Assembly (NCBI RefSeq): GCF_018595685.2
Contig: NZ_CP092334.1
Location: 896,001-960,000, forward strand
Source of the DNA: Flavihumibacter rivuli
Lineage (GTDB): Bacteria > Bacteroidota > Bacteroidia > Chitinophagales > Chitinophagaceae
DNA length: 64,000 nt
Direction: 5' to 3'
Both the position numbers and the translations under genes were made by a program. Under the pieces are notes generated by a model. The model was not told where the DNA came from, ran no database searches, and was given only the letters and a program-made list of their open reading frames with translations. Shown here piece after piece: positions 8,291 to 16,026 of this stretch (its first letter is position 1; each line of letters begins with the position of its first letter).

Positions 8291-8868
8291 GGCTGCTTGA
8301 CTTGGTTCTTCATTTTTCGCATGAGCATCAGCTTTAGGTTGCGCTTCCCGTTCTGGATATGGCTCTTTACCTGAAGTAGATTGAAGCCGGTTTGCTCCGA
8401 TATCTGCTGGTAACTCTTCTTCTCCAGGTAGAATAAAATCACACACTGTTGTTGGTCGGAATTCAATTCCTGGAGGCCCTGGTGCATCCATTCCAGCAGC
8501 TGGTCCTTGTCTTTGATGGCCTGCAACTCATCATTAGCCTCAACAGTGGCGGCAAGTCCATCCGACCATTCTACCGGTCTTTTGCCTTTATCCCTCAACT
8601 GCATGAGGCAGTAATTCTTGGCGATCATGTACAACCAGGACTTGAAATAATCGACCTTGTATTTTTCCAGTTCGGTTATAGCTTTCAGGAAGACCTGTTG
8701 AACGGCATCCCTGGCAGCATCTTCCTGCTTCAGGTATTTCATGCATACACCAAGCAGTAGTAAAGTATACCGCTGGAGAAGGATACCCAGCCATTCCTTA
8801 TTACCATCGGAATAATACCTGTCCAATAATTCTGGTTCGCTGATATGGTTATATCTATCGGGATTCAC
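8287..8868 (-). CDS. ECF-type RNA polymerase sigma factor
   Basis: The 193-residue protein shows region 2 (YLKQEDAARDAVQQVFLKAI, with the typical D-A-x-x-x-x-Q-x-V-F helix, then FKSWLYMIAKNYCLMQLR) and region 4 (LNSDQQQCVILFYLEKKSYQQIS and a C-terminal recognition helix). Size fits group 4 sigma factors. The start is GTG at 8868; no in-frame ATG is available before region 2. Its stop overlaps the start of the membrane partner, so the pair is coupled. It diverges from the NlpC/P60 gene with 64 bases between, making that gene a candidate target, though no ECF promoter motif can be proven. Confidence 0.92.
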   Translation of the reverse strand: MNPDRYNHISEPELLDRYYSDGNKEWLGILLQRYTLLLLGVCMKYLKQEDAARDAVQQVFLKAITELEKYKVDYFKSWLYMIAKNYCLMQLRDKGKRPVEWSDGLAATVEANDELQAIKDKDQLLEWMHQGLQELNSDQQQCVILFYLEKKSYQQISEQTGFNLLQVKSHIQNGKRNLKLMLMRKMKNQVKQP

Positions 8869-8932
8869 TCAGACAATTTACATTTTTTATGGGATGCTAC
8901 TAATGACTATTTCCATAATTTAACTGCCAGAT

Positions 8933-9700
8933 ATGGAGAACTATTCAGTGCACATTCCAGTGGTTGCCATTTGTCCTATGCGTGGGGCCGCCGATCATCG
9001 GGCAGAGATGACCAGCCAGTTGTTATTGGGTGAACCTGTTGAAGTGATTGATGAACAGAAAGGGGAGTGGTTGCTGGTGAGGTCCCTGCACGATGGGTAC
9101 GAGGGCTGGTGCCAGAAGGTACAACTGGCGAAGGTTTCAGGGGACTTGCCCCAACTGGCAGGGTATGAGCAAGGCAAGACCGGTATGGTTAACGTTAATG
9201 GTCAACCGATAATTATTATGAAAGGTACACCGGTTTACCAGGGTAGTATCAAGGCTGGTCCTTATCAGTTGGAGTTTCCTCTCCGGGATATTGATGATCC
9301 AGTTGGTTTGATGCCCAATGATGCGTTAGTGAAGAAGCATGCAATGGATTACCTGAATAGTTCCTACCTCTGGGGTGGCAGGTCGGTATATGGAATTGAT
9401 TGCAGTGGATTGACCCAGATGGTGTACCGGCAACTGGGGGTTGCTTTGCTACGCGATGCCCAAATGCAGGCTGCTGAAGGGGAGTCGGTTGGTTTTCTTC
9501 AGGAAGCCCGTTGCGGCGACCTTGCTTTTTTCGATGAACCGGATGGTCGCATCACCCACGTAGGTATTCTGTTGAATGAACAGGAGATCATCCATTCTTC
9601 TGGCGTGGTAAGGATCGATCCAATTGACCATGAAGGAATCATTCACCGTGAACTTGGAAAGAGGACCCATAAGTTGAGGGTGATCAAGCGCTATTGGTGA
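8933..9700 (+). CDS. NlpC/P60 family (C40) cell-wall peptidase with N-terminal SH3-like domains
   Basis: The 255-residue protein has a bacterial SH3-like region at about 8-65 (EVIDEQKGEWLLVR, GYEGWC), a second SH3-like stretch at about 70-125, and a C-terminal NlpC/P60 domain. The catalytic Cys is C157 in YGIDCSGL, the His is H209 in THVGI, and H221 in IIHSS is the likely third residue. Relatives cleave the D-Glu-meso-DAP bond in peptidoglycan stem peptides. No signal peptide is apparent, so it may act on recycled muropeptides in the cytoplasm, as the YkfC-type family does. Its stop abuts the stop of the opposite-strand TSUP gene. Confidence 0.9.
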   Translation: MENYSVHIPVVAICPMRGAADHRAEMTSQLLLGEPVEVIDEQKGEWLLVRSLHDGYEGWCQKVQLAKVSGDLPQLAGYEQGKTGMVNVNGQPIIIMKGTPVYQGSIKAGPYQLEFPLRDIDDPVGLMPNDALVKKHAMDYLNSSYLWGGRSVYGIDCSGLTQMVYRQLGVALLRDAQMQAAEGESVGFLQEARCGDLAFFDEPDGRITHVGILLNEQEIIHSSGVVRIDPIDHEGIIHRELGKRTHKLRVIKRYW

Positions 9701-10123
9701 TCATTTGAACACTGTCCTGATCCAATTGATGATAGCATTATCCCAACCCAGCATCTTGAAGGCGGTATAGAAAAGGATAACGGCGAAAAACTTCTTGATC
9801 GTATCGGCTGGCAAGCTTAGGGAAAGTTTGCTGCCCAGCCAGCCCCCGGCAATAAAGGCGATGCACATTATGCCTACAACCTTGAAATCAATATGGCCGG
9901 CCTTGTAATAGTTCATTACCGCTAATATCCCGACGGGGAACATCAGCAGTCCAAGTGAACTCCCCTGTGCTTCATGCTGGCTAAAACCGAGGAAGAAAAC
10001 TAGTGCAGGCACAATAACAATGCCCCCACCGACGCCGATCATGCCGCTGAGCATGCCTGCTAGCAGGCCTATCGTCAACAAGATGGCAATGGTGGAGGCA
10101 TCCATATGCTTACGCCGGGTCAT
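9701..10123 (-). CDS. Half-size TauE/SafE (TSUP) family anion transporter
   Basis: The 140-residue protein holds one TSUP repeat with four membrane segments and the family motif [19 protein letters not shown] (about 18-36). Usual TSUP transporters have two such repeats and 240-270 residues, so this one would have to dimerise or work with a partner. Family members export sulfite, sulfoacetate or related organic anions. The start ATG (10123) overlaps the pyrophosphatase stop as ATGA, so the N-terminal MTRRKH is kept. It is the last gene of a minus-strand run with ppa, crcB and a lipoprotein. Confidence 0.8.
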   Translation of the reverse strand: MTRRKHMDASTIAILLTIGLLAGMLSGMIGVGGGIVIVPALVFFLGFSQHEAQGSSLGLLMFPVGILAVMNYYKAGHIDFKVVGIMCIAFIAGGWLGSKLSLSLPADTIKKFFAVILFYTAFKMLGWDNAIINWIRTVFK

Positions 10124-10665
10124 TTTTTCTTGAAGGTCTCTGTATAAAAGTCCATCGCATCCTGGATGATCTTAAGCGCTGTGGCCTTATCCTGGAATTC
10201 TTCTACTACGACGGTCTTATTTTCAAGTTTCTTATACTCCTCAAAGAAGTGGCGGAGTTCGTCGAAGAAGTGCTTGGGCAGTTCTTCGATATTGTTATAA
10301 TAATTCACCGATGGGTCATTGGCGGCAACGGCAATGATCTTGTCATCGGCATCACCACTGTCGATCATGCGCATCACCCCGATAACCTTTGCTTCCATCA
10401 GGCAAAGCGCCTGAACGGGCTGGGAAGTGATCACCAGGATATCCAGGGGGTCCTTGTCATCGCCGTAGGTTTGGGGAATGAATCCATAGTTACATGGATA
10501 ATAGAACGAAGAATAGATGATACGGTCCAGTTTCAGGATACCGCTAGCTTTATCGATCTCGTACTTTGCACGTGATCCCTGTGGGATCTCAATCACTGCA
10601 TTTACAATCCTGGGTGCCTGCTCGCCAAAGGAAATGCCATGCCAGGGATGTGATACTGTTAGCAT
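10120..10665 (-). CDS. ppa: Inorganic pyrophosphatase, class I
   Basis: The 181-residue protein has class I soluble pyrophosphatase landmarks: [29 protein letters not shown] (D-x-D-P-x-D metal cluster, with Gly-Asp-Asp before it), and [12 protein letters not shown], which supplies further metal-binding Asp residues. It hydrolyses PPi to phosphate with Mg2+ in the cytoplasm. It follows crcB by 9 bases and overlaps the TSUP start by 4 bases, so it sits in the middle of a compact operon. Length is normal for the family. Confidence 0.95.
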   Translation of the reverse strand: MLTVSHPWHGISFGEQAPRIVNAVIEIPQGSRAKYEIDKASGILKLDRIIYSSFYYPCNYGFIPQTYGDDKDPLDILVITSQPVQALCLMEAKVIGVMRMIDSGDADDKIIAVAANDPSVNYYNNIEELPKHFFDELRHFFEEYKKLENKTVVVEEFQDKATALKIIQDAMDFYTETFKKK

Positions 10666-10674
10666 ATAGATAGG

Positions 10675-11043
10675 TTAAATGATTTTGGTGAAAAAAAATC
10701 CAAAGGCCGTGGCTGCAATACCAACTACCAATGAGGCTGCAATATACAACAGGGCAGTGGAGTACTGGCCATCTTTTAGTAATTGAAGGTTCTCCAGGCT
10801 AAAAGTGGAGAATGTAGTAAAGCCCCCGCAAAGGCCTGTTGCCAAAAGCAACCTCAGGCTTTGGTCTGTGCCGCTATTCCTGGAAAAATAAGCCATTACC
10901 AGGCCTATGGCAAAGGAGCCGGCCAGGTTGACCGTAAAGGTGGCGATGGGGAAAGTTGAACCCTTGAACAGGAGACTAAAAGCATACCTGAGTACAGAGC
11001 CTGTCATGCCGCCTAGCCCAACCAGTAGAAAGTTCCTGAGCAT
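10675..11043 (-). CDS. crcB: Fluoride channel Fluc/CrcB
   Basis: The 122-residue protein has four membrane helices and the family motifs GGMTGSVLRY near the N-terminus, FTVNLAGSFAIG (the conserved Asn of helix 2) and GLCGGFTTFSTFS (pore-lining TM3 break). It acts as a dual-topology homodimer that exports F-. The ATG at 11043 lies one base after the stop of the upstream lipoprotein gene; a longer in-frame start would run into that gene. No fluoride riboswitch is visible in front of it or in front of the operon's first gene. It is probably cotranscribed with ppa. Confidence 0.93.
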   Translation of the reverse strand: MLRNFLLVGLGGMTGSVLRYAFSLLFKGSTFPIATFTVNLAGSFAIGLVMAYFSRNSGTDQSLRLLLATGLCGGFTTFSTFSLENLQLLKDGQYSTALLYIAASLVVGIAATAFGFFFTKII

Positions 11044-11044
11044 A

Positions 11045-11452
11045 CTAGTGCACGTCTTTGAAATCAACCAGCCACTCACCATTCACCCTCACAATCCTTA
11101 CCGTAGTGGTATCCTTGTTCTTGTAGGTGTTGGTGTAGCTGAAGCTGACGGTGGAATCATTCACATTCACGATTTCAGTAGGAAGGATATTCGCCTGTTG
11201 GTAGTTCATCCTTTCTTCTGTGCTCAGCTTATTGTAGAAGTCGTTCTTCCATTTGTTGAAGAGCATGGTATTGGTAGAGTCCTTCAGTAAATAGAACTCC
11301 GCTTTTTTCATGTTCCCATCTAAGGAGGCCCTGATGAATTCCCGGCCGGCATCCTGGGCATCTTCAGCTTTCTTGAAAGATGCTTCGCCGGAACATGCTG
11401 TCATGGCTAATAATGCTCCGCCAATAAGTAAGGATAAAAATAGTCGCTTCAT
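11045..11452 (-). CDS. Small lipoprotein, DUF4878/NTF2-like
   Basis: The 135-residue protein has a lipoprotein signal ending in AMTAC (Cys at residue 20). The mature part has an early helix (AGREFIRASLDGNMKKAEFYLL) and a strand-rich C-terminal half ending in TVRIVRVNGEWLVDFKD, the pattern of DUF4878 and related NTF2-like lipoproteins. Function is unknown. It is the first gene of the lipoprotein-crcB-ppa-TSUP run, directly after the PhoH terminator. Confidence 0.75.
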   Translation of the reverse strand: MKRLFLSLLIGGALLAMTACSGEASFKKAEDAQDAGREFIRASLDGNMKKAEFYLLKDSTNTMLFNKWKNDFYNKLSTEERMNYQQANILPTEIVNVNDSTVSFSYTNTYKNKDTTTVRIVRVNGEWLVDFKDVH

Positions 11453-11466
11453 GATACAAACATAAT

Positions 11467-11494
11467 TAAAAAGGCGTCAGGAACCCTGACGCCT
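11467..11494 (-). terminator. Rho-independent terminator of the PhoH gene
   Basis: AGGCGTCAGG and CCTGACGCCT form a perfect 10-bp stem with a 3-base loop. On the minus strand it is followed by TTTTT and separates the PhoH gene from the lipoprotein operon. Confidence 0.88.
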
Positions 11495-11516
11495 ATGTCT
11501 TTACGGCTACGGAAAG

Positions 11517-12488
11517 CTACGGGGCCTGTTGTTCCCTGTCCTTTTCCCGATCGTAGGCCTTGATGATGGCTTTTACCAGCCTGTGGCGAACCACATCTTC
11601 CTCATCTAGGGCGATATGGGAGATGCCATCAATGTTTTTAAGGATCCTCAGGGCTTTTTCCAGGCCGCTCTTCTGGTTTTTCGGCAAATCTACTTGGGTA
11701 AGGTCGCCAGTAATGATCGCTTTCGCATTGGCGCCAATACGTGTCAGGAACATCTTCAATTGCAGGTCCGTAGCATTCTGGGCTTCATCCAGGATGATGA
11801 AGGCATTGTCCAGTGTCCGTCCCCGCATATAGGCCAGAGGTGCTATTTCAATGGTGCGGTTGCTCATATAATAGCCCAGCTTGTCAGCAGGTATCATATC
11901 GTCCAACGCATCATACAAAGGGCGCAGGTAAGGGTCGATCTTCTCCTTCAGGTCGCCGGGCAGGAATCCGAGGCTTTCACCTGCTTCCACAGCCGGACGG
12001 GTAAGGATGATCTTCTTCACTGCCTTATTTTTTAAAGCCCTAACCGCTAATGCTACAGCCGTATAGGTTTTACCGGTACCGGCAGGTCCAATGGCAAAGA
12101 GGATGTCGTTCTTGTCGGCATGCCCTACCATTTTTTTCTGGTTGGCTGTACGGGCGCGAACAGTCTTTCCATTAGGTCCGAATACAAGGATATCATTGGG
12201 GTTCCGGTCTACGAAATTGTCGATCGTTTCACTATCGTCGCCACCAAGGATCTGTTCGAAATAATTCTCACTCATGTGGCCGTTCCTTTCCAGGTACTGG
12301 ACAATCAGCTCAATCTTTTCCTTGGCAGTATCAACCTGTTCGGGAGCTCCGCTCAGTTTGATCTGGGTGCCGCGCGAGAGAATCTTCAAAAGGGGGAATT
12401 TCTTCTTAAGGATGTCGAGTTTACCGTTATTGACGCCAAAGAACTCTATGGGGTTAACGGTTTCGAGGTTGATGATCTTTTCAGTCAA
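11517..12488 (-). CDS. PhoH family ATPase
   Basis: The 323-residue protein has a PhoH domain with Walker A GPAGTGKT (134-141), Walker B FIILDEAQNAT and the downstream sensor segment GDLTQVDLP. The N-terminal 100 residues contain a KH-like RNA-binding region (IKLSGAPEQVDTAKEKIE) typical of the PhoH/YbeZ form. Family members are RNA-linked ATPases; YbeZ works with YbeY in ribosomal RNA maturation. The start is TTG at 12488: the frame closes 21 bases upstream and holds no ATG before residue 72. It is monocistronic, with a strong terminator. Confidence 0.93.
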   Translation of the reverse strand: MTEKIINLETVNPIEFFGVNNGKLDILKKKFPLLKILSRGTQIKLSGAPEQVDTAKEKIELIVQYLERNGHMSENYFEQILGGDDSETIDNFVDRNPNDILVFGPNGKTVRARTANQKKMVGHADKNDILFAIGPAGTGKTYTAVALAVRALKNKAVKKIILTRPAVEAGESLGFLPGDLKEKIDPYLRPLYDALDDMIPADKLGYYMSNRTIEIAPLAYMRGRTLDNAFIILDEAQNATDLQLKMFLTRIGANAKAIITGDLTQVDLPKNQKSGLEKALRILKNIDGISHIALDEEDVVRHRLVKAIIKAYDREKDREQQAP

Positions 12489-12602
12489 TGCGCTGCAGTT
12501 TAATGTTCACAAATATTTACCTCTTCACGGCAGTTGCCTTAGCGTAGCTGTTTCGTTTCCGATAAGGTCTTACCAAATATAATCCTGCCGACAGCTATAA
12601 TG

Positions 12603-12610
12603 CAAAGTTA
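12603..12610 (-). promoter_or_regulatory. Candidate -7 promoter element for the PhoH gene
   Basis: The minus strand reads TAACTTTG, an exact match to TAnnTTTG, about 115 bases before the PhoH TTG start. No good -33 TTG is seen, so confidence is low. Confidence 0.3.
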
Positions 12611-12671
12611 CTTATGCACAGGTTGTGGATATTGTTAAAATTCTTAATGCGGTGAAAAAACGGGCCGGAGT

Positions 12672-13103
12672 TTATAATCTGCCTTTGCAATTTGGACTTC
12701 CGCATTTGCAGGAAAGTTTACCGTCATGATGCGTTTCACCATAATTACAGGTGATCTCTTCGCCCTTCCTGATCCTTCTCAATGTATAGAATTCCACCCT
12801 GCCATAGGCTACCCTCATATAGGTGTTGGGATCGCAGGAATGGTTGACATAGCGCAGTTGGTTGGCATTTACGGAAGCATCCAATGCGCGACCGTCGCCA
12901 AACTCAACCATGGCCACCCGTTTTTGTTGCTTCACCCGCTGGCGGGCTGCACGGATGCTGATCACCTGTCCTCCCAGGTTGCCGATTTTCCTGTGCGGCG
13001 GAATGGGTTCTTTGGCAAATACCCCCATACCATCTATCCGGCTGGGCTTTACTTCAAAAGAGAACCAGGTATCGTGGGTGGATATTTCTTTTCGTTTATT
13101 CAT
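12672..13103 (-). CDS. SET-domain protein lysine methyltransferase with post-SET zinc motif
   Basis: The 143-residue protein is a minimal SET domain. Seen: the SAM-binding G25-M-G27 (IDGMGVFA), the pseudoknot motif NHSC at 87-90 followed by DPN, the ITCNYG segment with catalytic-type Tyr121, and a C-terminal post-SET cluster C132-x-C134-x4-C139, which with C90 could hold one zinc as in eukaryotic SET enzymes. No pre-SET region is present. The ATG at 13103 is preferred to an upstream TTG; it overlaps the preceding gene by 8 bases, so the two are probably coupled. The substrate is unknown. Confidence 0.88.
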   Translation of the reverse strand: MNKRKEISTHDTWFSFEVKPSRIDGMGVFAKEPIPPHRKIGNLGGQVISIRAARQRVKQQKRVAMVEFGDGRALDASVNANQLRYVNHSCDPNTYMRVAYGRVEFYTLRRIRKGEEITCNYGETHHDGKLSCKCGSPNCKGRL

Positions 13104-13911
13104 TGACGTTAGTAAAGGATTCTCCCACCTCTGCCCATGTATGGTCTGCAAGTAATTTGACCGCTGCCATGAATTGTTTGAAAGGGCCTGTTCCGCCCCA
13201 TTCCTTTGGGCTTACCATCGATAGTGCATAACTATCATCCTTCTTCTGGTAGAGGTAATAAAGGTGGCCTATGACCGGCTGGAAGTTAAGCTTGGCTTCG
13301 TAGATCATCATGCTGAGTTCCTTGCGTTTCCTGATCTCTGTAGCCTGCCTGGCCAACAATTCGATCTGCTGCCTGATCTGGTCCAACTGCATATTGGTCT
13401 GTTCTTCCATGGCCTGTAAGGCTTTGTGCTTGATCATGCCCTCTTCAGTTGGCCTGATCGCAACACTGCCTACTGATGACGCATAGGGAAGCACGCTCAA
13501 TTGCTTGTGGTAGATATCGATATTCCTGAAGGCGGTGCCATCGGGTTTGGTGCCTTTCTGGGTGATCTTCAAATACCCGTTGGAAAGGATCTCCTTACGC
13601 ACTGTCAGTACTTCCTGGTCATCTTTCAGGAAGGATAGGGTAATAGTTGAAGCGTTCTCTATTTCACCCTTGATGGCATCTGCCATTACTTTGTCTGGGA
13701 AAGGATGTACCTCACCGTCGGGCCTGAATTCATATTGGGAATAATAAGCCTCATTATCCAGGCTGACCCAATTGATCTGGATCAGCAGGTCCCGCTGGTT
13801 GTTGATCGATTCGATCCTGTAATTGCCGGATTTCGGCGGCATGCCGGAACTGTAATCACATTTTTCAGGAAATAATTGCCAGGAAGCCAGAAAATTATAC
13901 GCTTGTACCAT
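13096..13911 (-). CDS. DUF2452-type protein with an N-terminal lipocalin-like region
   Basis: The 271-residue protein has two parts. Residues 1-140 are strand-rich and open with ASWQLFPEKCDYSSGMPPKSGNY, resembling small lipocalin-like ligand-binding barrels. Residues 150-271 hold a helical hairpin (MQLDQIRQQIELLARQATEI) and the hallmark KLNFQPVIGHLYYLY, which I recall from DUF2452. The role is unknown. It is cytosolic, with no signal peptide. Its last 8 bases overlap the SET-domain gene, suggesting a functional pair. The DUF assignment is from recognition of the segment and was not checked by search. Confidence 0.7.
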   Translation of the reverse strand: MVQAYNFLASWQLFPEKCDYSSGMPPKSGNYRIESINNQRDLLIQINWVSLDNEAYYSQYEFRPDGEVHPFPDKVMADAIKGEIENASTITLSFLKDDQEVLTVRKEILSNGYLKITQKGTKPDGTAFRNIDIYHKQLSVLPYASSVGSVAIRPTEEGMIKHKALQAMEEQTNMQLDQIRQQIELLARQATEIRKRKELSMMIYEAKLNFQPVIGHLYYLYQKKDDSYALSMVSPKEWGGTGPFKQFMAAVKLLADHTWAEVGESFTNVNE

Positions 13912-13994
13912 AGGTTATAGACCAGTCTGTGGCTTATGCTAACAGCCATTGCCGGTCAATTGTTGTCTTTGCAAAAATAGGATGGCAGGGATCA

Positions 13995-14876
13995 TTAATC
14001 GAAAAGGTCCGAGGAAAGGTAACGGTCACCACGATCACAAATGATGCAGACGATCACGCCCTTGTCCAGTTCCCGCGATAGTTCAACTGCAGCATGGACG
14101 GCTCCTCCGCTGCTCATGCCACTGAAGATGGCTTCTTCCCTGGCCAGTCTTTTGGCCATGATGCGTGCATCCTTTTCCGCTACCTCCATGATCCTGTCAA
14201 CCCTGCTGCGATCGAAGATTTTGGGAAGGTAGGCTTCCGGCCATTTACGGATGCCAGGTATTTTGGAGCCATCGGTGGGTTGGCAGCCAACGATCTGAAC
14301 AGAAGGATTTTGCTCCTTAAGGTACCTTGAAGTTCCCATGATGGTCCCGGTTGTTCCCATCGCAGAAACGAAATGGGTCACCGTTCCGGAAGTGTCGCGC
14401 CAGATCTCCGGACCAGTGGTCCGGTAATGCATCCAGTAATTGTCTGGATTGGCAAACTGGTTGAGCATCAGGTATCCGCCTTCTGCCACCCTCGCATTGG
14501 CGTAATCTATGGCTCCTTCCATGGATAACTCCTTAGGGGTCAGTGTTACTTTGGCGCCAAAGGCCTGCATGCTTAAAACCCTTTCCCTGGTTGCGTCCTC
14601 TGGCATCACCAGTTCTATCTCCACACCGAAAAGGCTGGCGATCATGGCCAGGGCTATCCCTGTATTGCCACTGGTAGCTTCAATCAATTTAATACCTGGT
14701 TGGAGCTCCCCACGGTCAAGGGCTCCTTTGATCATGCCATAGGCTGCCCTGTCCTTCACGCTGCCACCCGGATTATTGCCTTCCAGCTTAGCGTAGATGG
14801 TCACATTGGGGTTTACAATAACATGCTTTAATGCTACAATAGGCGTGTTGCCTACCAGGTCCAGGATTCCGGCCAT
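13995..14876 (-). CDS. cysM: Cysteine synthase B (O-acetylserine sulfhydrylase, CysM type)
   Basis: The 293-residue PLP enzyme shows the Schiff-base Lys K41 in GGSVKDRAA, the substrate loop SGNTG at 69-73, the glycine-rich phosphate loop GTTGTI and the C-terminal SGGAVHAA helix. It makes cysteine from O-acetylserine and sulfide (or thiosulfate for CysM). The short length and the sequence N-P-G-G-S-V-K-D favour CysM over CysK. It has an ATG start at 14876, 118 bases upstream of the DUF2452 gene stop side of the cluster, and no visible operon partner in sulfur assimilation. Confidence 0.93.
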   Translation of the reverse strand: MAGILDLVGNTPIVALKHVIVNPNVTIYAKLEGNNPGGSVKDRAAYGMIKGALDRGELQPGIKLIEATSGNTGIALAMIASLFGVEIELVMPEDATRERVLSMQAFGAKVTLTPKELSMEGAIDYANARVAEGGYLMLNQFANPDNYWMHYRTTGPEIWRDTSGTVTHFVSAMGTTGTIMGTSRYLKEQNPSVQIVGCQPTDGSKIPGIRKWPEAYLPKIFDRSRVDRIMEVAEKDARIMAKRLAREEAIFSGMSSGGAVHAAVELSRELDKGVIVCIICDRGDRYLSSDLFD

Positions 14877-14986
14877 AGTTCTAGGGGTTTATCGATTGCT
14901 TAGCGAGCGAAAGTTATTACAGTTCGCACGAAAAAAAACCAAATGTTTGCTTAAAGCTCAAACGGCCGGGGACAGTAATTATTTCA

Positions 14987-15259
14987 TCAGGACTGGGCCA
15001 TTAACTCTTCCTCAATGAGCTCGCTGAGTTGTCTTTCCTGCTGGACCACCCAGGTAGGTAAAGGTTGGGATTGGATCTGCCAGCCATTGTCATTACGGCC
15101 CATGCGGAACATTATGCGGTTGCCACGGTCATCTACCACATCCACGGAGAATAAGGTTTCGTTCAATAAGTTCATCTTCCTGAAGTTGAACTCCCGTAGC
15201 CTGCCTTCAGCCTTGATCAGGCGGGTGAACTGGATATTACGAATGAATTTTATCTGCAT
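14987..15259 (-). CDS. Small conserved-looking hypothetical protein
   Basis: This 90-residue product has no signal peptide, membrane segment or recognisable domain. It is predicted to be a short beta sheet (TLFSVDVVDDRGNRIMFRMG, NGWQIQSQPLP) with a C-terminal helix rich in Glu. Coding potential is supported by a clean ATG, normal codon use like its neighbours and no better frame. It lies upstream of cysM on the same strand, 110 bases away. No function can be given. Confidence 0.6.
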   Translation of the reverse strand: MQIKFIRNIQFTRLIKAEGRLREFNFRKMNLLNETLFSVDVVDDRGNRIMFRMGRNDNGWQIQSQPLPTWVVQQERQLSELIEEELMAQS

Positions 15260-15426
15260 CTGATCTCATTAAACACTTTTACCTATCAATTCCCGTGCAA
15301 GTTATGCCCTTTGGCTGCCAAAATTTTGAAAATTCTTTTCAACGGTATTTTTAGAAGCTTTTTGAGGCCTTCCTTTAACTAACCTGTAGCTGTAAAGGTG
15401 TACTGCGCCGCTATAGCTGGAACGGT

Positions 15427-15434
15427 TAATTTTG
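15427..15434 (+). promoter_or_regulatory. Candidate -7 element of a possibly leaderless transcript
   Basis: TAATTTTG matches TAnnTTTG and ends only four bases before the ATG at 15439, so transcription would start at or next to the start codon. No clear -33 TTG is seen. Confidence 0.4.
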
Positions 15435-15438
15435 CCCC

Positions 15439-15900
15439 ATGTATTCAAGGGAAGAAGCCTCACGCCTCCGCCAGGAGTTTTTTACCGCTTTAGGCGAGTA
15501 TATGTCGCCGATTCTCTCAGCCGATAATGAAAAGGTTAACTGGCTGAACTACAAAACAGGGGAGAAGCACCTTTTTTTCCGGATGTCCACCAGCAACCGA
15601 GATGCTTCCATTGGCATATTGCTTACCCATCCTGACCCGGAGATCCAGGCCTTTTATTTTGACACTTTTCTGTCTTTAAAGTCGGTTTTCGAGGGTGAAA
15701 TCGCGAAGGATTGGCTATGGCAATTGCATACGATCGATGAAAATGGAAAGATTGTCAGCAGGATCTATACCAAAATAGAAGGGGTAAGTGTATTGCGCCG
15801 GGAGGATTGGCCTGCGTTGATCAGTTTTTTCAAGCCAAGGCTTATTGCATTGGACAGTTTCTGGACCCTGGTGAAATACCAGTTTGAAGCATTGAGGTAA
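15439..15900 (+). CDS. DUF4268 family protein
   Basis: The 153-residue protein opens with MYSREEASRLRQEFFTALG and continues NWLNYKTGEKHLFFRM, both hallmarks of the Bacteroidetes stand-alone DUF4268 protein. The fold in DUF4268 domains is thought to be PD-(D/E)XK-like in some larger proteins, but no nuclease triad can be picked out with confidence here. It is cytosolic and monocistronic. The start is well fixed by the conserved N-terminus and the nearby -7 element. Biological role unknown. Confidence 0.8.
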   Translation: MYSREEASRLRQEFFTALGEYMSPILSADNEKVNWLNYKTGEKHLFFRMSTSNRDASIGILLTHPDPEIQAFYFDTFLSLKSVFEGEIAKDWLWQLHTIDENGKIVSRIYTKIEGVSVLRREDWPALISFFKPRLIALDSFWTLVKYQFEALR

Positions 15901-16026
15901 TCGCATCTTGTGGGTGAAGTGCCCTGATTGCAGGGAAGATAAAATTCGCCCAGATCAATAAGATTATTGATTGGTCCCGGGTGCTTTCCATTAATGCCTT
16001 ATTTTACCGCTTGTAATAATCAGCTT

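Noticed and set aside
8291..8491. N-terminal extension of the anti-sigma-like gene inside the sigma gene
   Set aside because: The ATG at 8290 overlaps the sigma stop in a standard ATGA junction; the extension would be a Pro-rich shadow of the sigma coding region.
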